This document shows, piece after piece, positions 55,107 to 64,000 of a stretch of 64,000 nucleotides of DNA. Every line of letters begins with the position of its first letter. Within the stretch, counting starts at the first letter, position 1. The stretch covers positions 21,755,294 to 21,819,293 of the forward strand of contig NC_063155.1 of NCBI RefSeq assembly GCF_020921035.1, given 5' to 3'. A program made the position numbers and the translations under genes. The notes under the pieces are model-generated. The model made no database searches. It was not told the origin of the DNA and saw only the letters and a program-made list of their open reading frames with translations. The DNA is from Rhodamnia argentea. Its lineage: Eukaryota > Streptophyta > Magnoliopsida > Myrtales > Myrtaceae.

Positions 55107-55983
55107 GAAATAATGGTATTGAAATACTTTTTTGCTAAAACCTTTTTCCCTATAGATAATTAATGTACGTAGGAAAAAGAAAGGTAGCTATAAATGGTGC
55201 TCGCAACCGTACCAACAGTGAGGTACTACAAACCCTACGGCCAACTTCAACAAAGCAAATATTCTGTCAAGTACTAACATTGCCATATATAGAACCATCA
55301 GATCGAGCAAAAAATGTTCTTCAATGCCACACTAAAAGCCGGTTATCATCAATTCATCATCTACTAATTAAGCATCGCATTCCATCTGATTCGTATCGAT
55401 GATCAAATTTTTTTGCCATTTCCACTCGATCCGAATGTCCAGATTCAGGCAAAAAGAGAAAGAAGACGCAAACACCCGGCTTGCATTTATCTATTGCAAT
55501 CGTTCCTCTTTGAAGAAGGTCCGGAATTCCGTGAGCATTTTTCACGTCCATTCAAGCTGACTACATGTGCCGGAGTCGTGGGACTAGACATGCACGAGAG
55601 AGACTGAGAGGTGACGCCAGTGTCGGCTCTTGCCCCTTGTTTCGAGCTTCGAAAAATCTCCGCCTACGGAGACAAAGCGGATTCATCTATTAAAGCGAAT
55701 GATTGCTCTTCGGGTCATCTTGCCGGGCAAATATTTTTGCATCCCAACCCGATTTATTATTGCAAGTCGCAAAATACAAGACGAAACACGCGCTACAGCG
55801 TTACATCAAAGGTCCATTTCGGAAACGACACTCACCTTTGACATTAGTATCCTTATTCCGACGACCAGCAGAGACTCCTGACACACGTTACGAGTTATAG
55901 AAAGCTTTTCTCTTAAAGCTAAATCGCATCGTAATAATCTAGGGTTCCAGTTCCATCCACATTGCTGCCGCGGCCTTCGTCCT
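55107..55983. other. downstream flank of the TFL1-like gene
   Basis: Probable 3' UTR of the minus-strand TFL1-like gene near 55984, then spacer. The short frames at 55163-55900 lack known domains. Confidence 0.4.
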
Positions 55984-57732
55984 TCAGCGCCTTCTGGCGG
56001 CCGTTTCTCTCTGAGCGTTGAAGTAGACCGCCGCGACGGGGAGGCCGAGCTCGTTGTCTTCCGCGAATCGCCGGGTGTTGAAGTGGTCTCTCGACGGAGG
56101 GCCTCTCACTGCATCCCGCCGCTTCTGCCTGAACAGGATGAAGGCGAACCTGTGGATTCCTATGTTGGGCCTCGGCATCTCGTACTCCACCACCTCCTTT
56201 CCTGCGTCGTCCGACGTTGTGATGATGCACACCACACCCGAAACAAAGTTAGAAAAAAGGGTCGGGATTGATTATGGTCTTTGTTCCGCTGACGGTAAGT
56301 GGTCAGTTGACAATGTATTACAGTAATCCAACATTACATGTCCATTTCCTATAAAGCAGCTTCTGCATATTCCTCTGTTATATTCATATTGTTGACCCCG
56401 AAATACTGACCAGGTAGCAGGTTGACTGTGCGTGGTTCGAACGTTTGACATTTTATGTACATCCGTATCGCTAGGTTTGAACCCTATTATGCTTCAAAAG
56501 AAAAACCAAGTTTCATGAATCACAACTGCACCTGAATCATATGAACCCGAGTTTCATGAATCGGCTGGATCCATGTTGGGCTCACACGATTCAAGAGTGC
56601 ATGGGAGATGGCCTCACGTGCGTCGGATGCATAGGTAATACCTTCTCTAAGAGACAAGAGAGACTTACCAAATGTGGCATCTGTTGTACCCGGGATGTCC
56701 GTAACCATCCTGTAAACAATACGATCGGATCATTAGTACATATTTAAACAATTGATGCCAGGCCGATTTTCTTAAGTGATATTTATGTCTGTGCTTCTTC
56801 TTCTTCTTCTTCTTCTTTCCTTTTGTATTCACTGATTACCGTAAAGTCACAGCCAACATGTAAATGCTTTAAACTTGGGTGTGAACTGCTTTCATGTCTC
56901 GTTGAAGTTCGCTAGTCATGAGCAAGTAATCCTCGGATGACCATGGTTTAGTATTGGAGGACCAGACTGGCTGGTGTCATTAGAAGGGGACTTTTATATC
57001 CTTCATTATGCTATACCAGCCATATTTATCTTACTAGACTTTATACCAACAATTAATAGCCTAAAAACAGATGGGACTCACACTCAAGACTAACAGGAAC
57101 ATTAGGTTTTTACAAATGTATCATGAACTATGGTCTAGCCCTAAAAAAGAAATAATGGAAGTCTAGTTAGAATTTAAACTGGGTCATGGAGTACCCTGCC
57201 GATTAACATGAAAGACCAAACGAAACGTGAGACAAGATCTGGGTGGCCATGCCGAAACATAGACCCTTTGCACATTCTATTGTGGTGGTGATGTTTATAT
57301 AAGTAATAGGAAGATTTTCATCTTGATCTGAGCTTTGGAGAACGGTAATTATTAGTGATTACCAGTGCAAGTGCTCCCTCAGATATGGATCACTAGGACC
57401 GGGAACATCTGGGTCTGTCATTACCTGCACACATGCACTAGAATTAGCACACTTTTAAGCCCAAAATGGCAAGGACAAAAAAGGAAAAAAGAAGCAACCA
57501 ACCCTGAGAGGTGCGATCTTGGAATTATTACCAGGGTGAAGAAGGACCTCATGTCACCACCATGAACCTCAACCCTAGGCTTAGCGGTAACAAAGGAAGG
57601 GAAGAGCTCGTGGCCATTGAAGACATGCTTGCTGGAGTTGTAGGTGACTGTCATTTTGACACTGGTTGCAAAACAGTCAATCACATCCCCAACCACTCGG
57701 CCAACCACAAGTGGATCAGACATTCTTGCCAT
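55984..57732 (-). CDS. TFL1: PEBP-family antiflorigen, TERMINAL FLOWER 1/CENTRORADIALIS type (4 exons, complete)
   Basis: Exons on the minus strand: 57732-57532 (201), 57424-57363 (62), 56709-56669 (41), 56201-55984 (218); 173 aa. The 62- and 41-base middle exons are the hallmark of the FT/TFL1 family. TFL1-like proteins bind FD-type bZIP factors with 14-3-3 proteins and repress flowering and meristem termination. The anion-binding region is intact ([10 protein letters not shown] at 71-80, GIHR at 116-119). His85 sits where FT has Tyr85 and TFL1 His88; Asp140 (SRDHF) corresponds to TFL1 Asp144, where FT has Gln. Both point to repressor rather than florigen activity. The C-terminus ETAARRR is family-typical. 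FNGHELFPS and VVEYEMPRP fit TFL1 or CEN; I cannot separate the two subclades with certainty. The start at 57732 (cttcATGGC) lacks upstream ATGs. Confidence 0.93.
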
Positions 57733-57757
57733 GAAGAAATTAATATAGGACACAACC

Positions 57758-57761
<4 letters not shown>

Positions 57762-57787
<26 letters not shown>
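57762..57787. repeat. GA microsatellite in TFL1 leader
   Basis: A GA run (CT on the coding strand) within the predicted 5' UTR, between the TATA box and the ATG. Confidence 0.75.
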
Positions 57788-57788
<1 letters not shown>

Positions 57789-57871
57789 GCAGGCAAGGTG
57801 CTTGTGGATTGGATAATTAGCTGCTTGTGTCCTTTGGAGGCATCTCATTGGGTACTGATGAGGAAGTACCC

Positions 57872-57881
57872 CCTTTTTATA
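57872..57881 (-). promoter_or_regulatory. TATA box of TFL1-like gene
   Basis: TATAAAAAGG on the minus strand, about 140 bases before the start codon. Predicts a leader of roughly 110 bases containing the CT run and no upstream ATG. Confidence 0.65.
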
Positions 57882-58084
57882 GTGTTTAGATCAAGAATAA
57901 AACTCTCTCTCCCTCTATCTATAGCATGTGCGTCGCACATAATTCCAGAAAGGGAACTAAAGCAGAGGAAGCGTAACAAACAAAAGAGGAAAAGCAAAGT
58001 ACAGTTTCAGAAACACGGTGAAAAAAAAAGGGAAGAATACAATAAGAAAACAGCTCCATCCATAAAGGATAATGATTTGTTGCT

Positions 58085-58260
58085 TGGATTAAGGGTGAGC
58101 AAAAAAGACCAGCCTGGACCGGGACCGATGGTTCGGTTCTCGATTTTAGGGGGATCCGGTCCGGTTCCTGGTTTCTAAAATTGGAATCGGTGACCGGGCG
58201 GTCCCGTTCTCGATTCCAAGGCCCAGGACCGGACCGGACTGATCGCTTTTTTTATTTTAA
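58085..58260. mobile_element. hAT-type terminal relic
   Basis: Begins 'taagggtgagcaaaaaagac' and continues with 'ccggttcc/ggaccgg' repeats like the ends of the hAT element at 42844-45746. No transposase and no partner end found, so a truncated or solo remnant. Confidence 0.4.
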
Positions 58261-58454
58261 TTTTTTGTTAAAAAACAAACCTAATGTTTACTTTTTGTTT
58301 AGGTTTAGGTCCTTTAGGGTTTCTTTGCTTCACTTTAGTGCAGCGCCGTAGACCTTTTTTCTTACCTCTCCACTATCCAGTCTCCACTTCTCTCGTTACA
58401 CGCACGAGCCATGAGTCATCCCACCGCTTGTCTCGCCTCGGACTTCATTGGCAC

Positions 58455-58595
58455 TGTTTGCAACCAAGTCGTTGGTGGAAGAGTTTGATCCAGAGCTGCC
58501 AATTGAAGAGGCCTTGACTCCGCCGAAGCTCGTGGTACACCGACCCTTGTTTCCGTCGACCTCGAGCTCGATCGCGTCTTCTATCAAAGTGTGCA
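58455..58595 (+). pseudogene. choline monooxygenase-like gene fragment
   Basis: One frame reads KSLVEEFDPELPIEEALTPP; a +1 shift then gives SSWYTDPCF, and another shift gives VDLELDRVFYQS. Joined conceptually these follow the N-terminal region of plant choline monooxygenase (CMO; EFDP..P.E.A.TPPSSWYTDP..ELDRVFY), the plastid Rieske-type enzyme that oxidises choline to betaine aldehyde. The match ends before the Rieske Cys-His motifs. Two frameshifts and the missing rest of the gene mark it as a relic. I judge this from remembered family sequence, so an alignment is needed. Confidence 0.6.
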
Positions 58596-58719
58596 TTCAC
58601 TTTTCGGAAATATCGCATCGTGATTCTATCCAAATTGCAGCAATTATAGTTACTGCTCATCATGTGCTATGTAAGTCCTCCAAATCGAGCCATCTTTTAA
58701 ACTGTGATTGACTTGAGTT

Positions 58720-60880
58720 CACAAGATAAAAGTTACAGCCATCTTCTTATCATGGTCATGTTGTACAGCAATTTTTTAGTAGACACGGTGGGGCTTTAGT
58801 TCTCTTTTCTCACCTCGCTTGACCCGAAGCGATATTGTTTTACAGACCAAAGTGTGCTTTTCTTTTTGGACAGTATCAAAGTGTACTTTTAACTGTGTAA
58901 GAAAACGTGAAAAAGGTTTAAGCTTTTTAAAGCATTGGGTGTCCACCAAAGTCAGTCCTCTAAGTTCATCCTCAACTTTGCTTCTTTTCACAAGAATAAA
59001 TAGCAAAAAAGAAAAAGAAAAACACAGGAAAGACAGGAAGTATTTTGGCAGATCCTGCATTAGACATTCTCTAACTGGGAGAGTCTCAAGGCCCTTTTGT
59101 ACATCGGGTAAAAAAAAAGGAGATGTTCTCTTGTGATCGTTGCCATCAGGACATCTGTCCATAACATATCAGTAAATTAGTCATTTGTTGACAGACGATG
59201 AAAGAGAAGAACATGCTTGAATATAAGTTAAGTTCAAGAAACTCCACCATTAGAAAATTGCCATGATCAGAGGCAAAGGTTCGTGGTGTTAGGCACATTT
59301 TGCAGTAAAGTAGAATCTACATAGGCATGCCTAAATTGGTGATGGGGGGGAGTGGATTGCCATAATTGGAAGAAAGAATTGAGTCACTCTTTTTCTAACA
59401 TTATTCCCCTTGATAACATTATTTAATGCTTCCCGGATTCTGTGACTTCTTTTCCTTGTGTCCAGCCAATCCTTCAGTTGTTTTAGCCCCCATCGCAAGA
59501 AATCACATGCCCATATTAAGAAAAAGGACGCTTTCTCCTTTTCTATTTAAGGACACTTTCTCCAATTAAACCTACTTTGAAAGATAAATCGCGGGTCGAT
59601 GAGATATCCTAGTTATCTTATTGAACGGGTAACAAACTAGATTGGATGCATGAAAATTATTTGCAATTGATAGCGAGGACGAAATGGAACCTATGTCACG
59701 CGCCTGATGTATTAGCGCTGGACCTTGCGTTCAACTCAATTCAAGGACATGCACCTCGACGGAAAACCAATAATAGGGATCGCCTGAATCGATCTCACAC
59801 ACTACCAATTCAAAAGAGCGAAATGGTGGTTGTTCGGTCAAGTTAGGCTCGCAATGTACCGGGATGATCGGTCCACGACTAGGCGCTCCCACAAGTGTGC
59901 ATTGAAAGCTTGAATTGAATCCATTTCTTGGCTAGATCAATAACAGAGTGTGCGGATGGAAAAGGGTAAGGAATTTTTTTTTGGGTCGGATACAAGGGTA
60001 AGGATCAGTTGAGACCTTTTGTGCGCTCTAATCTCAGGGCTCAGTAGAGCACCGGCCAAATGGGCCTGAACGAGTCATTAACGAAGGCAGGCTTTGGGTC
60101 TGAGCGGGCAAGTGGAGGTGGCCCGACGTTGGCTCCCGTCAGGCACAGCCCTAATTCTAGCCGCTCGATTCGACTCTTTCGACCTCATCGGATTCAAATT
60201 GCAATTCGAAGGAGCGTGATGAACTGATGATCAGTTAAGGCGATTTCAAGGCCTCCTGTCATGATAATGGCTTTGGTCAGGTGTGATTAGGGGTGAACAT
60301 AGTCACATAGTAGAACATAAAAAAAAAAAAATCGGAGAACCGGGTTTTAGGTTTTTGCCTTTTAGGTTACGCAGGGCATATTCCACATTTTTGTATTGTT
60401 CTTACTCTATGTCTTTATGTGATCATGCGGTGATAAGTGTGTAATTTTAAATCACTAGTGCTGAGACTTTTATTTTATTAATATTTCATATTCTTTGTGT
60501 GTGTCTCAAAATAAATTGTGATCGGTGAATTATAAAAGCAAATGATGATTATTAAAGATGATAGTTCTTTGTAATTATTCAAGCGAGAATACAAATGGAA
60601 CCCGGACAAACCTTAAAATCAATCTTGAGCTTGGTTCTAGGTCTCGGCGTAGGTAGGTTAGATTTTGGGTCGGGCAATCTTAAATTTGAACCGACATTAG
60701 AACCGCTCAATCTTATATATGACATGGACTATAAATAAGTCGTCGAATTGTACATAACCGGTTTGTAGTTTTTCCAATTTTTCTAAGTAATTTTGACAAA
60801 AGAAACTTTTTTTAGTTGACTAGACAATTATCAATCGATGTCAGCCGAGTGGTTGAGCTCAATTATTGGGTTAGTGATTT
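58720..60880. other. spacer, no supported gene
   Basis: Short frames on both strands (58776-59162, 59646-59846) lack domains. At about 60295-60720 a block starting 'taggggtgaacatag' and containing 'aaccggg'/'ggttct' repeats may be another hAT-type non-autonomous remnant. Confidence 0.35.
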
Positions 60881-60884
60881 TGAA

Positions 60885-61230
60885 AGGCAAAATGACATAA
60901 ATTGTGTCAAAAATTTTGATTCAATATGCAATATAGCCCATGAACTTAACTCAATGTGCAATGTGATTCTTGAACTTTTAACTTGGTCAATATGGTCTTT
61001 GAACTTTTGAAATATATTCAATTTAATATCTGAACTTTAATCAATAGAATAATTATATTAAATATCTTTCTAGAGTTCGGGGATTATGTTGGACATATTT
61101 CAAAAGTTTTGTGATTATATTGATTGAATTAAAAATTTAGAGATCATATTACACATTAATTTAAAGTTCAAAAATCATACTGCATCATATATTTGGTCGA
61201 AGTTCATAAATCTATTGCATCATTATCCTA
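60885..61230. mobile_element. foldback/MITE-like element, 'ggtccttgaactt' family (copy c)
   Basis: Left half 'gtgtcaaaaattttgattca' and 'atggtctttgaacttttga' units; right half inverted. Same family as 9165-9510 and 49095-49530. Confidence 0.55.
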
Positions 61231-62481
61231 TTTTGAAATGGGTCAGTAGGAGACGCAAAGTGCAGAAAATTATTCTTGCCATCGATCGATCAAGCAATGA
61301 AGGTGACGCTCAACAACCGTTCATTGCGACAAGGCTCTCCACTACGCACCCACTAGTTCTTTGTCCCCTTGTCGTTTCGTCTCAAGCACTAGACATTCGT
61401 CCGAGACGTGAAAACATCGTTTGTCTCTTTCGAGACAGCTCTACGGCTACCGTTCTCTCATATGGGTCTCTTTCAGTTTTGCTTATCTAGTGCAGTGACT
61501 AAGCTCTACTAAAACCCATTGGCGAGAGATCCTAACGCTTCGGGTTTGCTCTGATTCGGCGGTGTGGAACTTCAATCCGGAAGGAAGTCGATTCAACTCG
61601 AGGTTCTGGTCTCACTCTCCTTTATGGCTTACAGAGAATTCTGTGCTCCAGTGGGTGTTGGTATAATTGGGAAAGTTCGCATTTTCGCTGTGATGATGAA
61701 CGAAACGCTTTTGAGTTTAGGGCATGATCATGAACGAAACGCTTTTGTGTTAGGGATCATTCTCAGTTTGGGTAACAGAACTTACTTAGTAGAAGAAGAT
61801 TAGAAGAAGAACATTAGAAAAATGGTTTTCTGAGTACTTGCTTAGCAGTGCAAGCTCCGAAGAGGGTGGCTGCTTCTGGAATTTTAAAGATCGAAAAGTT
61901 TAGGTTCGAGTCCAATTCATGGCAAGTCAGTTGTTGATTAAGTGAATTGGGTCGACGTGAATGCATACCTGATGCTTCGATATGATTCGCATATAGCTCT
62001 CTGACCGTCTTTACTGCGTATCGCAAGCTATGTTATGTTGCCTCTACTTTTCTACTTGGTTGCAATCACAGGCATCCTACGAGTCTCGCTCTGCCCGTCC
62101 GAGTCGTTTGGTCACGGCCTGTTCTGCTTTGCTCCTTGTGTCTGGCAATTTAAGTATGATTCGTGCATTAATTTGGTCTAACTTTGACAGGCTATGGGGT
62201 TGATCAGCGACTGAGCTTGATTGAATGTTTAATTTGCTGTGACTAGATTGTTAAATAAATGGAAGAGGAAAGGAGAAACAAGCAATTTTACAGAACTATC
62301 AGAAATTTTTTCAATTTAACAAGGACCGAAACATCATTTTGATCCTGGTGGGGGAGTGCCGGTTGCTGTCATACTCTAGGTTGTTTTCCATATGCATATC
62401 TATCTGTGGCTTGTAGGGCATGTTAACATTGTCTCCTTCTAAGCTGGAAGATTACTCAATGGGCACTCTTTTCTTTCCCAG
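61231..62481. other. upstream region of the alpha/beta-hydrolase gene
   Basis: Probably includes a promoter and a non-coding first exon: the coding ATG is only two bases after a strong acceptor-like sequence (ttctttcccag at 62471-62481). A roughly 35-base imperfect tandem duplication ('atgaacgaaacgctttt') lies at about 61697-61765. The 79-codon frame at 61564-61803 spans it and is not recognised. Confidence 0.4.
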
Positions 62482-62483
62482 CG

Positions 62484-63934
62484 ATGTTGGGACCTATTGC
62501 GGTGGCAGTGGTGGTAGGCGTTCTTGGATGGGCATATCAGGCGTTGAAGCCCCGGCCCCCAAAGATATGTGGCTCGAGAAATGGTCCTCCAGTCACGTCC
62601 CCCAGAGTCAAACTCAGTGATGGGAGGTATTTAGCTTACAGGGAGATCGGCACCCTGAAGGAAGAGGCTAAGTACAGAGTCATTGTAATCCATGGGTTCG
62701 ACACTTCCAAGGATCTCAATTTGCCAATTCCTCAAGTAATGAACGTCTCTGCTACTATTTACTGATGTAGATCGTACAGTTTGAGTGACCCATAATTGTC
62801 ACCTATTTCTCATGTCGTGAGCATGGCATCAAATTACTGCATTTTTTCGTATATGTTTATTTCCTGATACATACTTTATGGGGGAAAACTTACTGTTGAA
62901 TGAAAAAAAATTAGCCATACTGGCGAAGTTAAAGGTGGCGAATTCACCATAAGAATGTTATTGCACTATTGCATAACAGCTTTGGATACAATGCGAGGAT
63001 GTTGAACTGAGTTAGTTTTGGGTGAAGAAAGATAGAAACTGTTAGTGGCATTGCCTTCTTAAGCTTTCACATCTCCACTGTTTTTTTTAGATTATTACAG
63101 AGAGAACCCAACCTGGGTATGAAAGGACAAAACCAAAATCTTTTTAAAAGTGAAGAAAAAAACTCTTAAAATTTCGTACTTATCCGTATTCACATCATGG
63201 ATTTTCATTTCGCCCTCTGCAGTAATGCCTTTTGATTTCCCAATCTGATGCATGTAGTCCTTTTCCAGTGGGGATTGATTGCCGGCATTTCTGCATCTCA
63301 ATCAAATGTGGTAAAAGTCTTGTGGAACATGGTACATTCATGATTCTATTTTCTTCTACAGGAACTTATAGAGGAGCTAAAAATATACTTTCTCTTCTAC
63401 GACAGAGCAGGTTATGGGGAAAGTGATCCAAATCCATCTCGCTCCGTGAAAAGCGAGGCATTAGATATTCAAGAACTGGCTGACCAGTTACAGATTGGGT
63501 CCAGATTTTACGTGATTGGGATCTCAATGGGCGCCTACCCGGCTTGGGGTTGCCTCAGATATATACCCCACAGGCATTGTTCTAGCCATTAGCTTTTCGA
63601 TTTCGATTGCCTGCTTCAGTAGATGTTTTGAACTTTTCCCGTTTATTGACCCGTCCTCACATGTAGGTTATCGGGAGCTTCCTTAGTTGTCCCTTTCGTG
63701 CACTACTGGTGGCATTCATTTCCTTCCAGGCTACTAAGGGAGGCCTTTGGAAAATTGCTAGCGCCTGATCAGTGGACATTCCGAGTCGCTCATCATGCCC
63801 CTTGGTTACTTTACTGGTGGATAACCCAAAAATGGTTTACCTCGCTAAGCATGATGGCTGGAGACATGAGGATTTTCAGCCCGGGAGATTTGGAAATTAT
63901 CAAGAGCTGTGGGGACAAAATTAACCTTTGTCAG
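62484..63934 (+). CDS. plant alpha/beta-hydrolase superfamily protein, 5' part (runs off window)
   Basis: Three exons visible: 62484-62735, 63362-63573, 63667-63934, giving 244 residues; the third ends in a normal donor (CAG|GTAACT), so more exons follow outside. An N-terminal hydrophobic anchor (about residues 3-20) precedes a cytosolic or luminal hydrolase fold. Visible: the oxyanion-side HGF at 70-72, YDRAGYGESDP, and the nucleophile elbow G-I-S-M-G with Ser139; the acid and catalytic His would be downstream. Family proteins of this type (HGF-D-S/T-SKD) are common in plants and mostly uncharacterised, so substrate is unknown. The intron between exons 2 and 3 uses a GC donor. A coding exon upstream of 62482 cannot be excluded because an acceptor-like site precedes the ATG. 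Confidence 0.85.
63574..63666 (+). other. GC-AG intron (hydrolase)
   Basis: Exon 2 must end ...CCC CAC AG at 63573 so that the next exon (G TTA TCG...) restores RYIPHR-LSGASLVVP. The intron then begins GCATTG and ends TGTAG. No GT donor fits the family sequence. Confidence 0.7.
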
Positions 63935-64000
63935 GTAACTTGTATTCTCTTATGCATTAATAAGAGTAGTATGCCTTTTGTTATGTCAATGCAAACCGAA

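Noticed and set aside
61895..61915. 'ggttcgagtcc' as a tRNA B box.
   Set aside because: No matching A box or acceptor stem could be folded around it; similar single hits near 56435 and 3510 also fail.

Overview
This is a nuclear genomic window from a flowering plant, most likely a eudicot. The evidence is GT-AG introns, plant-specific families (GT29 arabinogalactan-type glycosyltransferase, WIP zinc finger, plastid BASS transporter, TFL1/CEN PEBP), Ty1/copia and hAT elements, and long AT-rich non-coding spacers full of foldback repeats. I cannot name the species; nothing looks bacterial, viral or organellar. There are no CRISPR arrays, operons, rRNA or recognisable tRNA genes.

Layout. 1-4.7 kb: AT-rich spacer with one unassigned small ORF (1541-1870) and a foldback element. 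4.7-11.5 kb: two tandem, same-strand, intronless GT29 genes of the GALT29A type (5177-6358 and 10117-11280), each with a homologous leader and an upstream ORF. 14.6-15.3 kb: foldback element. 17.0-19.6 kb: a two-exon WIP-family C2H2 zinc-finger gene on the minus strand. From memory, its Arabidopsis counterpart WIP3 (At1g08290) is the immediate neighbour of GALT29A (At1g08280), so this looks like retained microsynteny. 20-32 kb: a gene desert with six of the window's thirteen foldback/MITE-like elements. 32.6-38.6 kb: a complete 14-exon gene for a BASS4-like plastid sodium/metabolite cotransporter (428 aa). 40.5-55.1 kb: a transposon cluster, namely a small non-autonomous copia derivative with both LTRs and a gag-like fragment, a decayed hAT transposon, two foldback elements, and a decayed full-size Ty1/copia retrotransposon. 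56.0-57.7 kb: a complete four-exon TFL1-like antiflorigen gene on the minus strand. 58.4-58.6 kb: a broken fragment of choline monooxygenase. 62.5 kb to the end: the 5' part of a plant alpha/beta-hydrolase gene that runs off the window.

The intact genes are not a pathway: they cover Golgi glycan synthesis, transcriptional control of development, plastid metabolite transport, control of flowering and inflorescence architecture, and an unknown hydrolase. The exon models for WIP3, BASS4, TFL1 and the hydrolase were built by hand. All junctions keep frame and rebuild the family sequence, which is the main reason for high confidence.

The most unusual items are: the copia element flanked by a 61-bp near-identical duplication next to a truncated LTR; the foldback elements whose arms are themselves tandem arrays around a GC-rich core; two GC-AG introns; a 42-nt in-frame alternative acceptor in BASS4; upstream ORFs on three of the genes; and the choline monooxygenase relic. 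I found no convincing entirely new protein system.
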